Shown one piece after another: positions 1 to 7,292 of a DNA stretch of 16,285 nt (positions are counted from its first letter, which is position 1; every line of letters starts with the position of its first letter). The DNA is taken from NCBI GenBank assembly GCA_034432435.1, contig DAOUBS010000136.1, forward strand, positions 1 to 16,285. The letters are read 5' to 3'. Both the position numbers and the translations under genes were made by a program. Source of the stretch: JANWYT01 sp034432435 (lineage in GTDB: Bacteria; Chloroflexota; Anaerolineae; Aggregatilineales; Phototrophicaceae). The notes below the pieces were generated by a model. That model saw nothing but the letters and a program-made list of their open reading frames with translations, searched no databases and was not told where the DNA came from.

Positions 1-136
1 TGACAAATCCGTAGCGGTTGTGCGCCTCGCCGTTCTCACCAACGCTTATCAACAGCATCGGGTGATGAACCGTGCGCCCGACCTGTCTTAACCGAAGGAA
101 GTCACCCCTGCGGCGCAGTCGTAACTTACGCCACAT
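1..136 (-). CDS. rnpA: Ribonuclease P protein component, 5' part only (runs off the window)
   Basis: This is the protein subunit of RNase P, which matures the 5' ends of tRNAs together with the M1 RNA. The 45 visible residues begin MWRKLRLRRRGDFLRLRQVG and continue to NRYGFV. This matches the RnpA start pattern of a basic N-terminus, an R-x-x-DF-x-R-x-x-x-x-G segment, and then the R-x-GF/GY-GF strand. The start is ATG at 136, because the same frame has a TAA three codons upstream. A short AAGG lies just before the start. The gene follows rpmH by 17 bases on the same strand, the classic rpmH-rnpA pair, and should be co-transcribed from the promoter at 383-410. The conserved RNR motif lies beyond the window edge. 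Confidence comes mainly from position plus the N-terminal pattern. Confidence 0.88.
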   Translation of the reverse strand, partial: MWRKLRLRRRGDFLRLRQVGRTVHHPMLLISVGENGEAHNRYGFV

Positions 137-153
137 GACGCCTTAACCGTCGC

Positions 154-333
154 TTAGGAGGCGTTCCAGGTCACCTTTTTAACGTGCACCGTCTGGACGG
201 TCAGCTTATGACGACCGTGCTTGCGACGCGCTTGGATCACTTTGCGCCCACCTTTGGTCTGCATACGAGCGCGGAACCCATGAACACGCTTACGGCGGCG
301 CACTTTCGGCTGCCATGTGCGAAATGTTGACAT
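154..333 (-). CDS. rpmH: 50S ribosomal protein L34, with a C-terminal extension
   Basis: This is a small basic protein of the large ribosomal subunit, 59 aa as called. The core from TWQPKVRRRKRVHGFRARM through GRKVIQARRKHGRHKLTV (residues 6-46) is the L34 family pattern. The start is ATG at 333, preceded by an AGAAGGG ribosome binding site at 6-base spacing. A longer reading to 384 would add 17 residues unlike L34 and would begin inside the promoter -10 box. Typical L34 is 44-47 aa and ends near the LTV, whereas here 13 further residues (QTVHVKKVTWNAS) follow. It is followed by rnpA after 17 bases and driven by the promoter at 383-410. Confidence 0.95.
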   Translation of the reverse strand: MSTFRTWQPKVRRRKRVHGFRARMQTKGGRKVIQARRKHGRHKLTVQTVHVKKVTWNAS

Positions 334-382
334 CTCGAACCCTTCTGTTTCCTCAATGATAGGTGTGGACGGAACCACTCGC

Positions 383-410
383 ATTATAGCGAAAAGCCTG
401 CAAGGGTCAA
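383..410 (-). promoter_or_regulatory. Sigma70-type promoter of rpmH-rnpA
   Basis: On the minus strand there is a -35 box TTGACC (410-405), a 16-base spacer and a perfect TATAAT -10 box (388-383). Transcription would begin near 376, giving a leader of about 43 bases before rpmH. It separates the ribosomal pair from the upstream PTS gene. Confidence 0.85.
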
Positions 411-457
411 CCTTGAGACTTTCGCAGCCGCGCGTCTCTCAGCGCGCAGACAACTTG

Positions 458-2890
458 CTAGAGGCGCGCGGCAATCTCGCGCGATTGCTCGTAGTTGAGC
501 GCGAACACCGCTTCCTTGATCGCAGGGATGCGAGAGGCGCTCATGCTCAGTTCACGAACGCCCATCCCAACCAGCGCCTGCACTGCGCTCAAATCGCCGG
601 CTAATTCGCCGCACACGCCTACCCACTTGCCGTGCTGTTTCGCCGCCTCCACCACTTGACGAATCAAGCGCAAGATCACCGGGTGATTATCGTTAGCAAG
701 GTAGGCGACGTTGGCGTTGCCGCGCTCGGCAGCGAACACGTACTGAGTCAAGTCATTTGTGCCAACTGAGAAGAAGTCCACGTGTGGCGCGAAGCTGGCC
801 GCGTCAATCGCCGCTGACGGCACTTCTACCATCATCCCAACAGGGAAGCGCGGTTCATGGATGTTAAGTTCGGCGCGACAGGCCTCTAGCAGTGCCACCG
901 CCTGTTTGAACTCGTCCACAATGGCAATCATCGGGAACATCAAGAGCAGCGGGTGATGCACGCTGGCGCGCAGTACCGCCCGAAGCTGCGCCTTGAACAA
1001 GTCGGGCTGTGCAAGGCTAAGGCGAATCGCTCGTTTGCCTAAGAAGGGGTTCGCTTCGTCGGGCTGTTCCACATAGGCTAACGGTTTGTCACCGCCGACG
1101 TCCAACGTGCGGATGACCATCGGGCGGCCTGCCAGCGCCTCGCCTATTGCGCAAAACGCCGCATACTGCTCATCCTCAGAGGGTGCATCCAGCCGATCCA
1201 AAAACAGAAACTCCGTCCGCAGCAAGCCGATCCCCTCTGCGCCTTGCTCGACCGCCCTTCTCACTTCGTTGACCGAGCCAATGTTGGCAAATATCTCAAC
1301 GCGATGGCCGTCTTGCGTCTGGCCCAGCTGCTGGCTGCGCTTGAGCGCCTCGGCTCGGCGGCGCTGCTCTTCTTCAACTTGTGCGCGATAGGTAGCAAGC
1401 GTCGCCTCGGACGGCTGGACGTGAACCTCGCCCTGCGTGCCGTCCACAACTAACATCGTCTCTGGCTCTAGCTGAGCAATCGCGTTCCCGAGCCCTAACA
1501 CAGCAGGGATGCCGAGTGCGCGCGCGAGGATCGCGCTGTGGGATGTCGGGCTGCCTGCCGCGGTGCAGATACCTTGCACCAGCGATGTATCGAGGCGCGC
1601 AGTTTCTGACGGGCTGAGGTCATCCGCGATGAGGATGCCCGGGCCGCCTAAAGTCAGATCGAGGTCGACCCCCAACAAGTGGCCCAGCACGCGCAGCCCC
1701 ACATCTTCCACATCCGCCGCGCGCGCGCTCAGCAGCGGGTCGTCAAGGCTGCGATAACGGGCCACCATGGCATCGATCGCTGCCTTCCACGCGGTCGCAG
1801 CATCCTGCTGGTTCTGGCGGATGGCCGCTTCTGTTGGTTGAAGCAGGCTTTCATCTTGCAGCAGCAGCGCGTGCGCTTCGAAGATCATCGCGTCGTGGGC
1901 GCTCGTTTTTTGAACGGTCAGGCGCTGGTTGACGGCGATATCAGCGCGCGCTTGCTCCACGCTCTGGTAGAACCGCTGCACCTCCGCTTGGGCATCGTCC
2001 ACACTTTGCGGCGTAATAGTAATCTTGGGGCGCTCTAGGCGGCGCGCTGGCCCGATGGCGATGCCGCTGCTGGCTGCTAGCCCCCGCAGCACCCCCTCAG
2101 GCGCATCAGCGCTGTGATGGCGCAGCGCGACAGGCGCAGCCGATGCATCTTCTAGCGGGTCACCAAAGTTCTGAGCGGCCAGCACTTGAATCGCTTGCAG
2201 CGCATCAGCCGCTTGCTCGCCTGTCGCGCTAAACTCAATCTCATGGCCAAAGCTCGCCCCGAGCGTTGCCACGTTGTTCAAGCTGGCAGCGTTCACGAAT
2301 GGGCTGTTGGTCGTCACATTGCGTAGGCTGACCGACGCTTTAAAACGTCCTACGGTCTGGACGAGGCGAGCCGCAGGCCGAGCGTGCAATCCTAAAACAT
2401 TGGGAACTTTTAATCGCAGCCGCTTCGCGTCATCAGACGTTGACAGCACGGCTTCGCTATCCCCAATATCCGTAACGTTCTCTGCGCCAAGTTGCGCCTG
2501 CTTGGAAGTCAGCGCCTTGTTCATCTCCTGCTTGATTGCCTCAAGGGACTGGCCGAGGCGGATTTGGACGGCTGCCGTGATCGCCCCCTCCACCAGTGGC
2601 GCGGGTGACAGCACAACGCGGCTGCGCTGCTCCTCTGGCAGCATGTCCAGCGCCGTTTCAGTGCTCAAGATTGCGCTGCCCATGTCCATTAGCACGATTA
2701 CGCCGTCAGGACTGTAGACCGATTGAATGGCAGACAAAATGAGGGCTGCATCCGTGCCAATCGGATGCTCTGGCATGTCCAGCCCGCCTGCCGCGGCAAT
2801 CGGCATTTCATCTCCGCCCATTTGACGCGCAAGCTCCAACACCCCCTGCGCCAATGAATAACTATGTGAGACAATGACCATACCGATCAT
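458..2890 (-). CDS. dhaM: DhaM-HPr-Enzyme I fusion: PEP-dependent phosphoryl donor for dihydroxyacetone kinase
   Basis: This 810-aa cytoplasmic protein should carry phosphate from PEP to the ADP bound on DhaL. Residues 1-125 are the EIIA-like DhaM domain, with the phospho-acceptor His9 in VIVSHSYSLAQG and a GGLD..IGT segment at 35-46. Residues about 157-245 are an HPr domain with His169 in GLHARPA. Residues about 265-810 are a complete Enzyme I. It has the phospho-histidine His451 in GSPTSHSAILAR, and a C-terminal PEP-binding barrel with LLRTEF (556-561), IRTLDVGGDKPL (593-604), GTNDLTQY (710-717) and the catalytic Cys760 in VGVCGELAGD. E. coli DhaM is about 472 aa and stops after a truncated Enzyme I domain, so this version could autophosphorylate on its own. 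ATG at 2890 is chosen because AAGG and AGG elements precede it; a second in-frame ATG lies three codons in. The gene has its own promoter and follows a terminator after glpK. Confidence 0.93.
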   Translation of the reverse strand: MIGMVIVSHSYSLAQGVLELARQMGGDEMPIAAAGGLDMPEHPIGTDAALILSAIQSVYSPDGVIVLMDMGSAILSTETALDMLPEEQRSRVVLSPAPLVEGAITAAVQIRLGQSLEAIKQEMNKALTSKQAQLGAENVTDIGDSEAVLSTSDDAKRLRLKVPNVLGLHARPAARLVQTVGRFKASVSLRNVTTNSPFVNAASLNNVATLGASFGHEIEFSATGEQAADALQAIQVLAAQNFGDPLEDASAAPVALRHHSADAPEGVLRGLAASSGIAIGPARRLERPKITITPQSVDDAQAEVQRFYQSVEQARADIAVNQRLTVQKTSAHDAMIFEAHALLLQDESLLQPTEAAIRQNQQDAATAWKAAIDAMVARYRSLDDPLLSARAADVEDVGLRVLGHLLGVDLDLTLGGPGILIADDLSPSETARLDTSLVQGICTAAGSPTSHSAILARALGIPAVLGLGNAIAQLEPETMLVVDGTQGEVHVQPSEATLATYRAQVEEEQRRRAEALKRSQQLGQTQDGHRVEIFANIGSVNEVRRAVEQGAEGIGLLRTEFLFLDRLDAPSEDEQYAAFCAIGEALAGRPMVIRTLDVGGDKPLAYVEQPDEANPFLGKRAIRLSLAQPDLFKAQLRAVLRASVHHPLLLMFPMIAIVDEFKQAVALLEACRAELNIHEPRFPVGMMVEVPSAAIDAASFAPHVDFFSVGTNDLTQYVFAAERGNANVAYLANDNHPVILRLIRQVVEAAKQHGKWVGVCGELAGDLSAVQALVGMGVRELSMSASRIPAIKEAVFALNYEQSREIAARL

Positions 2891-2919
2891 GTCCGCCTAC
2901 CTTGCAGAAATGTGGCCCT

Positions 2920-2947
2920 ATTAAAGTGACGCTAGTTACTTGTTCAA
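2920..2947 (-). promoter_or_regulatory. Candidate sigma70 promoter for the dhaM fusion gene
   Basis: On the minus strand there is TTGAAC (2947-2942), a 16-base spacer and TTTAAT (2925-2920, five of six to consensus). Start near 2913 would give a short leader of about 22 bases. Its position just after the glpK terminator fits independent expression of the PTS fusion. Confidence 0.55.
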
Positions 2948-3000
2948 GCAGGTGTCAGCCAGCGTCTCAGCACGAGGAAAACAACGATCAACAAGCCAAA

Positions 3001-3026
3001 AGCTGGCGCAGCGCCCTGCGCCAGCT
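3001..3026 (-). terminator. Rho-independent terminator after glpK
   Basis: A perfect 11-bp stem, AGCTGGCGCAG / CTGCGCCAGCT, has a 4-base loop. It lies ten bases past the glpK stop and is followed on the minus strand by TTTTGG. The T-run is short, so it may be leaky. It marks the end of the aquaporin-dhaK-dhaL-glpK unit. Confidence 0.75.
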
Positions 3027-3036
3027 CTGAAAGACG

Positions 3037-4533
3037 TTACGAAACCCAGTCGAAGGTGCGCGTGACTGCCTTCAACCAGCCTGCGTAGAGTTCTTCGCGT
3101 TTAGCTGCGTCCATCTGCGGCGTCCACTCTTTGTCCTTGCCCCAGTTGGCGCGCAGGTCGTCTATCTTGCTCCAGAAGCCAACCGCCAAGCCCGCTGCGT
3201 AGGCCGCACCGAGTGAGGTCGTCTCTGCCACTTTCGGGCGCACTACCGGCACACCCAAGATGTCTGACTGGAACTGCATCAGCAGATCGTTGAACACCAT
3301 ACCACCGTCCACCTTCAGCGCGGTGAGATTCACGCCCGAGTCTTTGTTCATCGCGTCGAGCACTTCGCGCGTCTGGAAGGCAGTGGCCTCAAGCGCAGCG
3401 CGGGCGATGTGGCCGCGGGTGACGTAGCGCGTCATGCCGACGATCACGCCGCGCGCGTCGCTGCGCCAGTACGGCGCGAACAACCCAGAGAAGGCCGGCA
3501 CGAAGTAAATCCCGCCGTTGTCTTCGACCTCTTTCGCAAGGATTTCAACGTCGGCGGATTTTTCGATCAGCTTCAGGTTGTCGCGCAGCCACTGCACTAG
3601 CGCACCTGTGATGGCGATGGAGCCTTCCAGCGCGTAAATCGGCGCGTGGTCGCCGATCTTGTAGCCCAGCGTCGTCAGCAGGCCGTTCTTGGACTGCACA
3701 GCTTTCGTGCCGGTGTTGAGCAGCATAAAGCAGCCCGTGCCGTAGGTGTTCTTGGCTTCGCCCACGTCAAAGCACGTCTGACCGAACAGCGCTGCCTGCT
3801 GGTCGCCCAAGTCGCCGCTGACAGGGATGCCGCCGAGCGCGCCGCTAGCGTTGCCGTATACCTCACTCGAGGACTTGATGGCGGGCAGCATTGCTTTCGG
3901 AACGCCCATGATGCTCAGGATTTCATCGTCCCAGTCGAGCGTTTCAAGGTTCATCAGCATCGTGCGGCTGGCGTTCGTCACATCTGTGACGTGCACGCCG
4001 CCCTGTGAACCGCCTGTCAGGTTCCAGATCAGCCACGTGTCGATATTGCCAAAGATCACCTCGCCGGCCTCAGCACGGGCGCGCACGCCCTCCACATTGT
4101 CGAGGATCCACTTGATCTTGGGGCCAGAGAAATAAGTCGCCAGCGGCAGACCGACCTTCTCACGGAAGCGATCCTGCCCACCCTGCGCGGCCAATTCGTT
4201 GCAGATCGTGTCGGTGCGCGTATCCTGCCATACGATAGCGTTGTACACCGGGCGCCCCGTCTTGCGATCCCACACGACCGCGGTTTCACGCTGGTTGGTG
4301 ATGCCCACGGCTGCGATGTCGTTCACGCTTACCCCCGTCTTCGACAGCGCCCCGCTGATAACCTCCTGCGTGCGGATCCAAATCTCAACCGCGTCGTGCT
4401 CAACCCAGCCAGGCTTGGGGTAAATCTGCTGGTGTTCTTTCTGATCAACACCCACCACGCCGCCGCTGTGATCGAAGATCATGCAGCGCGTGCTTGTCGT
4501 CCCTTGATCAATTGCAACAACATATTTTGCCAT
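3037..4533 (-). CDS. glpK: Glycerol kinase
   Basis: This enzyme phosphorylates glycerol with ATP to sn-glycerol-3-phosphate in the cytoplasm. The 498-aa product has nearly the usual length (E. coli 502). Visible landmarks are the ATP/phosphate loop DQGTTSTR (9-16), WVEHD (43-47), GITNQRET (77-84), IVWQDTRT (100-107), the catalytic-Asp segment GDLGDQQAALFGQ (Asp243), YGTGCFMLLNTG (264-275), and the C-terminal FGGY signature around GMVFNDLLMQFQSDILGVPV (411-430). ATG at 4533 is chosen because GAGGAG sits 7 bases upstream; the longer frame begins with a TTG and overlaps that site. Firmicute GlpK is activated by HPr phosphorylation of a His about 15 residues before GDQQ. No His occurs in residues 221-242 here, so that control is probably absent. 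It is the last gene of the glycerol unit, 62 bases after dhaL. Confidence 0.97.
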   Translation of the reverse strand: MAKYVVAIDQGTTSTRCMIFDHSGGVVGVDQKEHQQIYPKPGWVEHDAVEIWIRTQEVISGALSKTGVSVNDIAAVGITNQRETAVVWDRKTGRPVYNAIVWQDTRTDTICNELAAQGGQDRFREKVGLPLATYFSGPKIKWILDNVEGVRARAEAGEVIFGNIDTWLIWNLTGGSQGGVHVTDVTNASRTMLMNLETLDWDDEILSIMGVPKAMLPAIKSSSEVYGNASGALGGIPVSGDLGDQQAALFGQTCFDVGEAKNTYGTGCFMLLNTGTKAVQSKNGLLTTLGYKIGDHAPIYALEGSIAITGALVQWLRDNLKLIEKSADVEILAKEVEDNGGIYFVPAFSGLFAPYWRSDARGVIVGMTRYVTRGHIARAALEATAFQTREVLDAMNKDSGVNLTALKVDGGMVFNDLLMQFQSDILGVPVVRPKVAETTSLGAAYAAGLAVGFWSKIDDLRANWGKDKEWTPQMDAAKREELYAGWLKAVTRTFDWVS

Positions 4534-4595
4534 TTCGAAACTCCTCAACTAAATCTTTTGGCTACTATCCAAACATCATTGACATTCAAAGGTGT

Positions 4596-5228
4596 TTAGC
4601 CTTTGACAGCGTCCACAAGTGACTGTAACAAGAGATGTGACGACGTGGCCCCGGGATCCTGATGGCCGATGCTACGATCTCCGAGGTAACTTGCGCGCCC
4701 CTTGCGAGCGGGCAGCGGCGTCGTCGCATCACGGCCGGCAGCCGCTGCCGCTGCTGACTGCTCCAGCGCATCTTGCAGCGAAGCCCCAGACTCCGCAGCC
4801 TGCTTCAGCGCGTCCAGCGCCGGCTGCAGCGCGTCTAACATCGTCTTATCTTGGAGATGAGCTTTGCCCCGCATGACAATCCCGTTAATGCCAGCTTGCA
4901 GCGCGTTCACATAATCCTCTAAGGTCAATTCCATCTTGTTGTTCGCACCAGACGCCATCTGAATAAAGAACGTCCCGTACAGCGGCCCGCTAGCACCCCC
5001 TACCGTGGAAACCAACGTCATGCCCACTGTCTTTAGGATGTTACCGATATCGCTTTCCGCTACGGTTGGCAGCTTACCTAGCACTGCCTGCATCCCGCGA
5101 TGCATGTTCGCACCGTGGTCAGCGTCACCGATCGCAGAATCAAGCTCGGTCAGGTAGTCCTTATTGGCTTCAATAGACTGAGCGAATAATTGCATCCAGC
5201 GGATTAGAACATCGCGGGACAAAGTCAT
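4596..5228 (-). CDS. dhaL: Dihydroxyacetone kinase, ADP-binding subunit DhaL
   Basis: This subunit holds ADP as a tightly bound cofactor. It receives phosphate from DhaM and passes it to DHA on DhaK. The 210-aa length is normal. The Mg-coordinating aspartates are at 30, 35 and 37 in LDSAIGDADHGANMHRG, the same numbering as E. coli DhaL. The nucleotide loop GGASGPLYGTFF (78-88), GKAHLQDKTMLDAL (121-134) and GRASYLGDRSIGHQDPGATS (177-196) complete the family signature. The start is ATG at 5228 with GAGGAG at 7-base spacing, the same layout as glpK. An ATG at 5243 lies ahead of this site and is less likely. It follows dhaK by 69 bases that contain a perfect hairpin, and precedes glpK by 62 bases. 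Confidence 0.96.
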   Translation of the reverse strand: MTLSRDVLIRWMQLFAQSIEANKDYLTELDSAIGDADHGANMHRGMQAVLGKLPTVAESDIGNILKTVGMTLVSTVGGASGPLYGTFFIQMASGANNKMELTLEDYVNALQAGINGIVMRGKAHLQDKTMLDALQPALDALKQAAESGASLQDALEQSAAAAAAGRDATTPLPARKGRASYLGDRSIGHQDPGATSSHLLLQSLVDAVKG

Positions 5229-5257
5229 CTTTACACTCCTCATGAATCATCAAGGCA

Positions 5258-5279
5258 GGGCACAGGCGCGCCTGTGCCC
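5258..5279 (-). other. Intercistronic hairpin between dhaK and dhaL
   Basis: The 22-base stretch is a perfect palindrome, GGGCACAGG-CGCG-CCTGTGCCC, forming a 9-bp GC-rich stem with a 4-base loop. It lies 18 bases past the dhaK stop and about 24 bases ahead of the dhaL ribosome binding site. No T-run follows on the minus strand (TGCCTTGATG), so it is more likely an mRNA-stability or processing element than a terminator. Confidence 0.6.
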
Positions 5280-5297
5280 CATGCGAGCAATCACCAA

Positions 5298-6299
5298 TTA
5301 CATCCCCCAGCGCAGCGCCGGCGTTTTCACTGGTGCATCCCAGAGTTTAGTCAGTTGATCGTCGAGTTTCAACAGGGTGACCGATGTCCCTGCCATCTCC
5401 AGCGACGTGATGTAAGAGCCGATTAGGTGACGGGTGATTTTGATGCCGTGCGCCGAAAGCAGCTTCTGAACCTCGTTGTAGACGAGATACAGCTCAATCA
5501 AGGGCGTGCCACCCATGCCGTTGACGAATGCCAACACCTCATCACCGCTCTTGAAAGGCAGATCTTCCACAATCGGCTTGACGAGCATCTCGACGATTTC
5601 TGCCGCGGTCTTGATCTTCATGCGTTGACGCCCCGGCTCACCATGGATGCCGATGCCGATTTCCATCTCATCTTCACCGATTTCGAAGGTAGGCTTGCCC
5701 GCGTGCGGAACCGTGCAGGAGGTCAGCGCCATGCCCATGCTGCGCCCCTGACTGTTGACCTTGCGGCACACTTCAGTCACCTCTTGCAGGCTGTGCTTGG
5801 CTTCGGCTGCTGCGCCGCAGATCTTCTCCGCGAGCACAGTCAAGCCAACACCGCGCCGCCCCGCCGTGTAAAGCGAATCCTGCACGGCCACGTCATCATC
5901 AATCACCACGGCCTCAACTTCGATCCCCTCTGAGCGAGCCAATTCAGCAGCCATCTCAAAGTTCATCACGTCACCGGTGTAGTTTTTGACGATGTGCAAG
6001 ACGCCCGCGCCGCCATTGATCGCCTTTGTCGCTTCGAGCATTTGATCAGGAGTAGGCGAAGTGAAAACCGCACCCGGGCAGGCCGCGTCCAACATACCAT
6101 ACCCGACAAAGCCGCCATGCATCGGCTCGTGGCCGCTGCCACCGCCCGACAGCAACCCGACCTTACCGCTTACAGGAGCGTCCGCGCGCACGATGTAGTT
6201 CGGGTTGTAATGTACCTTGATGAGGTCTGCATGGGCGGATTCCATCCCTTGCAGCGCTTCCGTAACGACATTCTCTGGATGATTAATTAACTTTTTCAT
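5298..6299 (-). CDS. dhaK: Dihydroxyacetone kinase, substrate-binding subunit DhaK
   Basis: DhaK binds DHA covalently as a hemiaminal and presents it to DhaL for phosphorylation to DHAP. The 333-aa protein shows LLSGGGSGHEPMHGGFVG (49-66, with His57), NYTGDVMNFEMA (106-117, with Asp110), and the DHA-binding His219 in IGIGIHGEPG. All are offset by one from E. coli numbering (56, 109, 218), so every active-site residue is present. The start ATG at 6299 is supported by GAGGTG about 10 bases upstream, with a further AGGA close to the start. The aquaporin gene precedes it by 123 bases containing a hairpin. The PTS-type DhaK/DhaL pair fits the DhaM domain encoded at 2890-458. An ATP-dependent single-chain kinase is excluded by the separate subunits. 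Confidence 0.96.
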   Translation of the reverse strand: MKKLINHPENVVTEALQGMESAHADLIKVHYNPNYIVRADAPVSGKVGLLSGGGSGHEPMHGGFVGYGMLDAACPGAVFTSPTPDQMLEATKAINGGAGVLHIVKNYTGDVMNFEMAAELARSEGIEVEAVVIDDDVAVQDSLYTAGRRGVGLTVLAEKICGAAAEAKHSLQEVTEVCRKVNSQGRSMGMALTSCTVPHAGKPTFEIGEDEMEIGIGIHGEPGRQRMKIKTAAEIVEMLVKPIVEDLPFKSGDEVLAFVNGMGGTPLIELYLVYNEVQKLLSAHGIKITRHLIGSYITSLEMAGTSVTLLKLDDQLTKLWDAPVKTPALRWGM

Positions 6300-6379
6300 A
6301 TCCTGCTTTCACCTCAACTAATTGTACATCCATCAAATTGCATACTTGAGTTGACTTGCTCCGATTGACGTCGACAGAT

Positions 6380-6403
6380 GGGTATGCGTTCAATCGCATA
6401 CCC
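6380..6403 (-). other. Intercistronic hairpin between the aquaporin gene and dhaK
   Basis: A perfect 9-bp inverted repeat, GGGTATGCG / CGCATACCC, has a 6-base loop and lies 19 bases past the aquaporin stop. No T-run follows on the minus strand (ATCTGTCGACG). It may protect or process the transcript, or serve as an operator. Confidence 0.55.
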
Positions 6404-6422
6404 TCGTTCGAGTTGCTGAGGT

Positions 6423-7292
6423 TTACGATGCGAAGAGCGCCAGATATAGCACACCCGCGATCACTGCGCCGATGATCGGGCCAACGACCGGGATCCACGA
6501 GTAGCCCCAGTCGCTATCACCTTTGCCCGGGATCGGCAGTAGGAAGTGGGCAATGCGCGGGCCGAGGTCACGCGCGGGGTTGATGGCATAGCCCGTGCTG
6601 CCGCCCAAACTGAGACCGATGCCGAGCACGAGCAGCGCCACAGGGAGCGGCCCCAGACCAGAGAAGTTGCCGTTGGCCAGCATCAAGATGCCGAAGATCA
6701 GCATAAACGTGCCGATGATCTCGCTGACGAGGTTCAAGCCCACGTTGCGGATGGCCGGGCCAGTGCTGAACACTGCCAGCTTGAGGCCGGGGTCTTCGGT
6801 CTCGCCGAAGTGTGGGTAGTAGTGCACGAACACCAGCACTGCGCCGATGAACGCGCCGATAAACTGCGCGATGATGTACAGTGGCACATCGCCCCATGAG
6901 AGTTGATTGGTGACGGCCAAGCCAATCGTCACAGCAGGGTTCAGATGCGCGCCGCTAATGGCAGCTACACTGTACGCGCCGACAAAGACCGCCATACCCC
7001 AGCCAAACGTGATAACAATCCAGCCGCTGCCGTTGCCCTTCGTCTTGCCGAGCACCACGTTGGCCACCACCCCATCACCCAACAGGATGAGGATCATCGT
7101 GCCGATAATCTCAGCGATGAAAAAATTCGACGGCGTAGCCGCTGCTGCCTCAGCGACTGTCGGCTGCTCGGCTGTTGCACCCGTCACTTCGGGGGTAGCA
7201 GCCCCTTCTTGCGCGGACACCACGCTCGACCACACGAGAGAGGCTGTGAGAATCATCACTACGAATAGTACGATACGCAAAGGGGTTTTCAT
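6423..7292 (-). CDS. MIP-family glycerol facilitator (aquaglyceroporin) with an N-terminal signal-like segment
   Basis: This is a membrane channel for glycerol and possibly water. The 289-aa protein has the six-helix MIP layout with two half-membrane NPA loops: SGAHLNPAVTIG (NPA 118-120) and GYAINPARDLGPR (NPA 238-240). Asp242 after the second NPA marks the glycerol-conducting branch. The two halves show their internal repeat, AEIIGT (60-65) against SEIIGT (190-195). An extra hydrophobic stretch at residues 5-27 precedes the channel. It ends VVSAQEG like a signal-peptidase site and is followed by an Ala/Thr/Glu linker to residue 56. The ATG at 7292 has a near-perfect AGGAGG at 8-base spacing, so the extension is very likely translated. 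It is the first gene of the glycerol unit and supplies substrate for GlpK. glpF is the functional analogue, but orthology is not shown. Confidence 0.93.
   Translation of the reverse strand: MKTPLRIVLFVVMILTASLVWSSVVSAQEGAATPEVTGATAEQPTVAEAAAATPSNFFIAEIIGTMILILLGDGVVANVVLGKTKGNGSGWIVITFGWGMAVFVGAYSVAAISGAHLNPAVTIGLAVTNQLSWGDVPLYIIAQFIGAFIGAVLVFVHYYPHFGETEDPGLKLAVFSTGPAIRNVGLNLVSEIIGTFMLIFGILMLANGNFSGLGPLPVALLVLGIGLSLGGSTGYAINPARDLGPRIAHFLLPIPGKGDSDWGYSWIPVVGPIIGAVIAGVLYLALFAS

Noticed and set aside
424..450. Possible terminator after the DhaM fusion gene (GCGCG/CGCGC)
   Set aside because: The stem is only 5 bp with an 8-base loop and no T-run follows on the minus strand.
2274..2717. Plus-strand 147-aa frame inside the DhaM fusion gene
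   Set aside because: It is antisense to a clearly coding HPr/DhaM region and has no recognisable protein pattern.
4534..4548. Longer glpK start (TTG at 4548, MRSFE...)
   Set aside because: The frame would start within the GAGGAG ribosome site that serves the ATG at 4533, and the family N-terminus begins at MAKYVVAIDQG.
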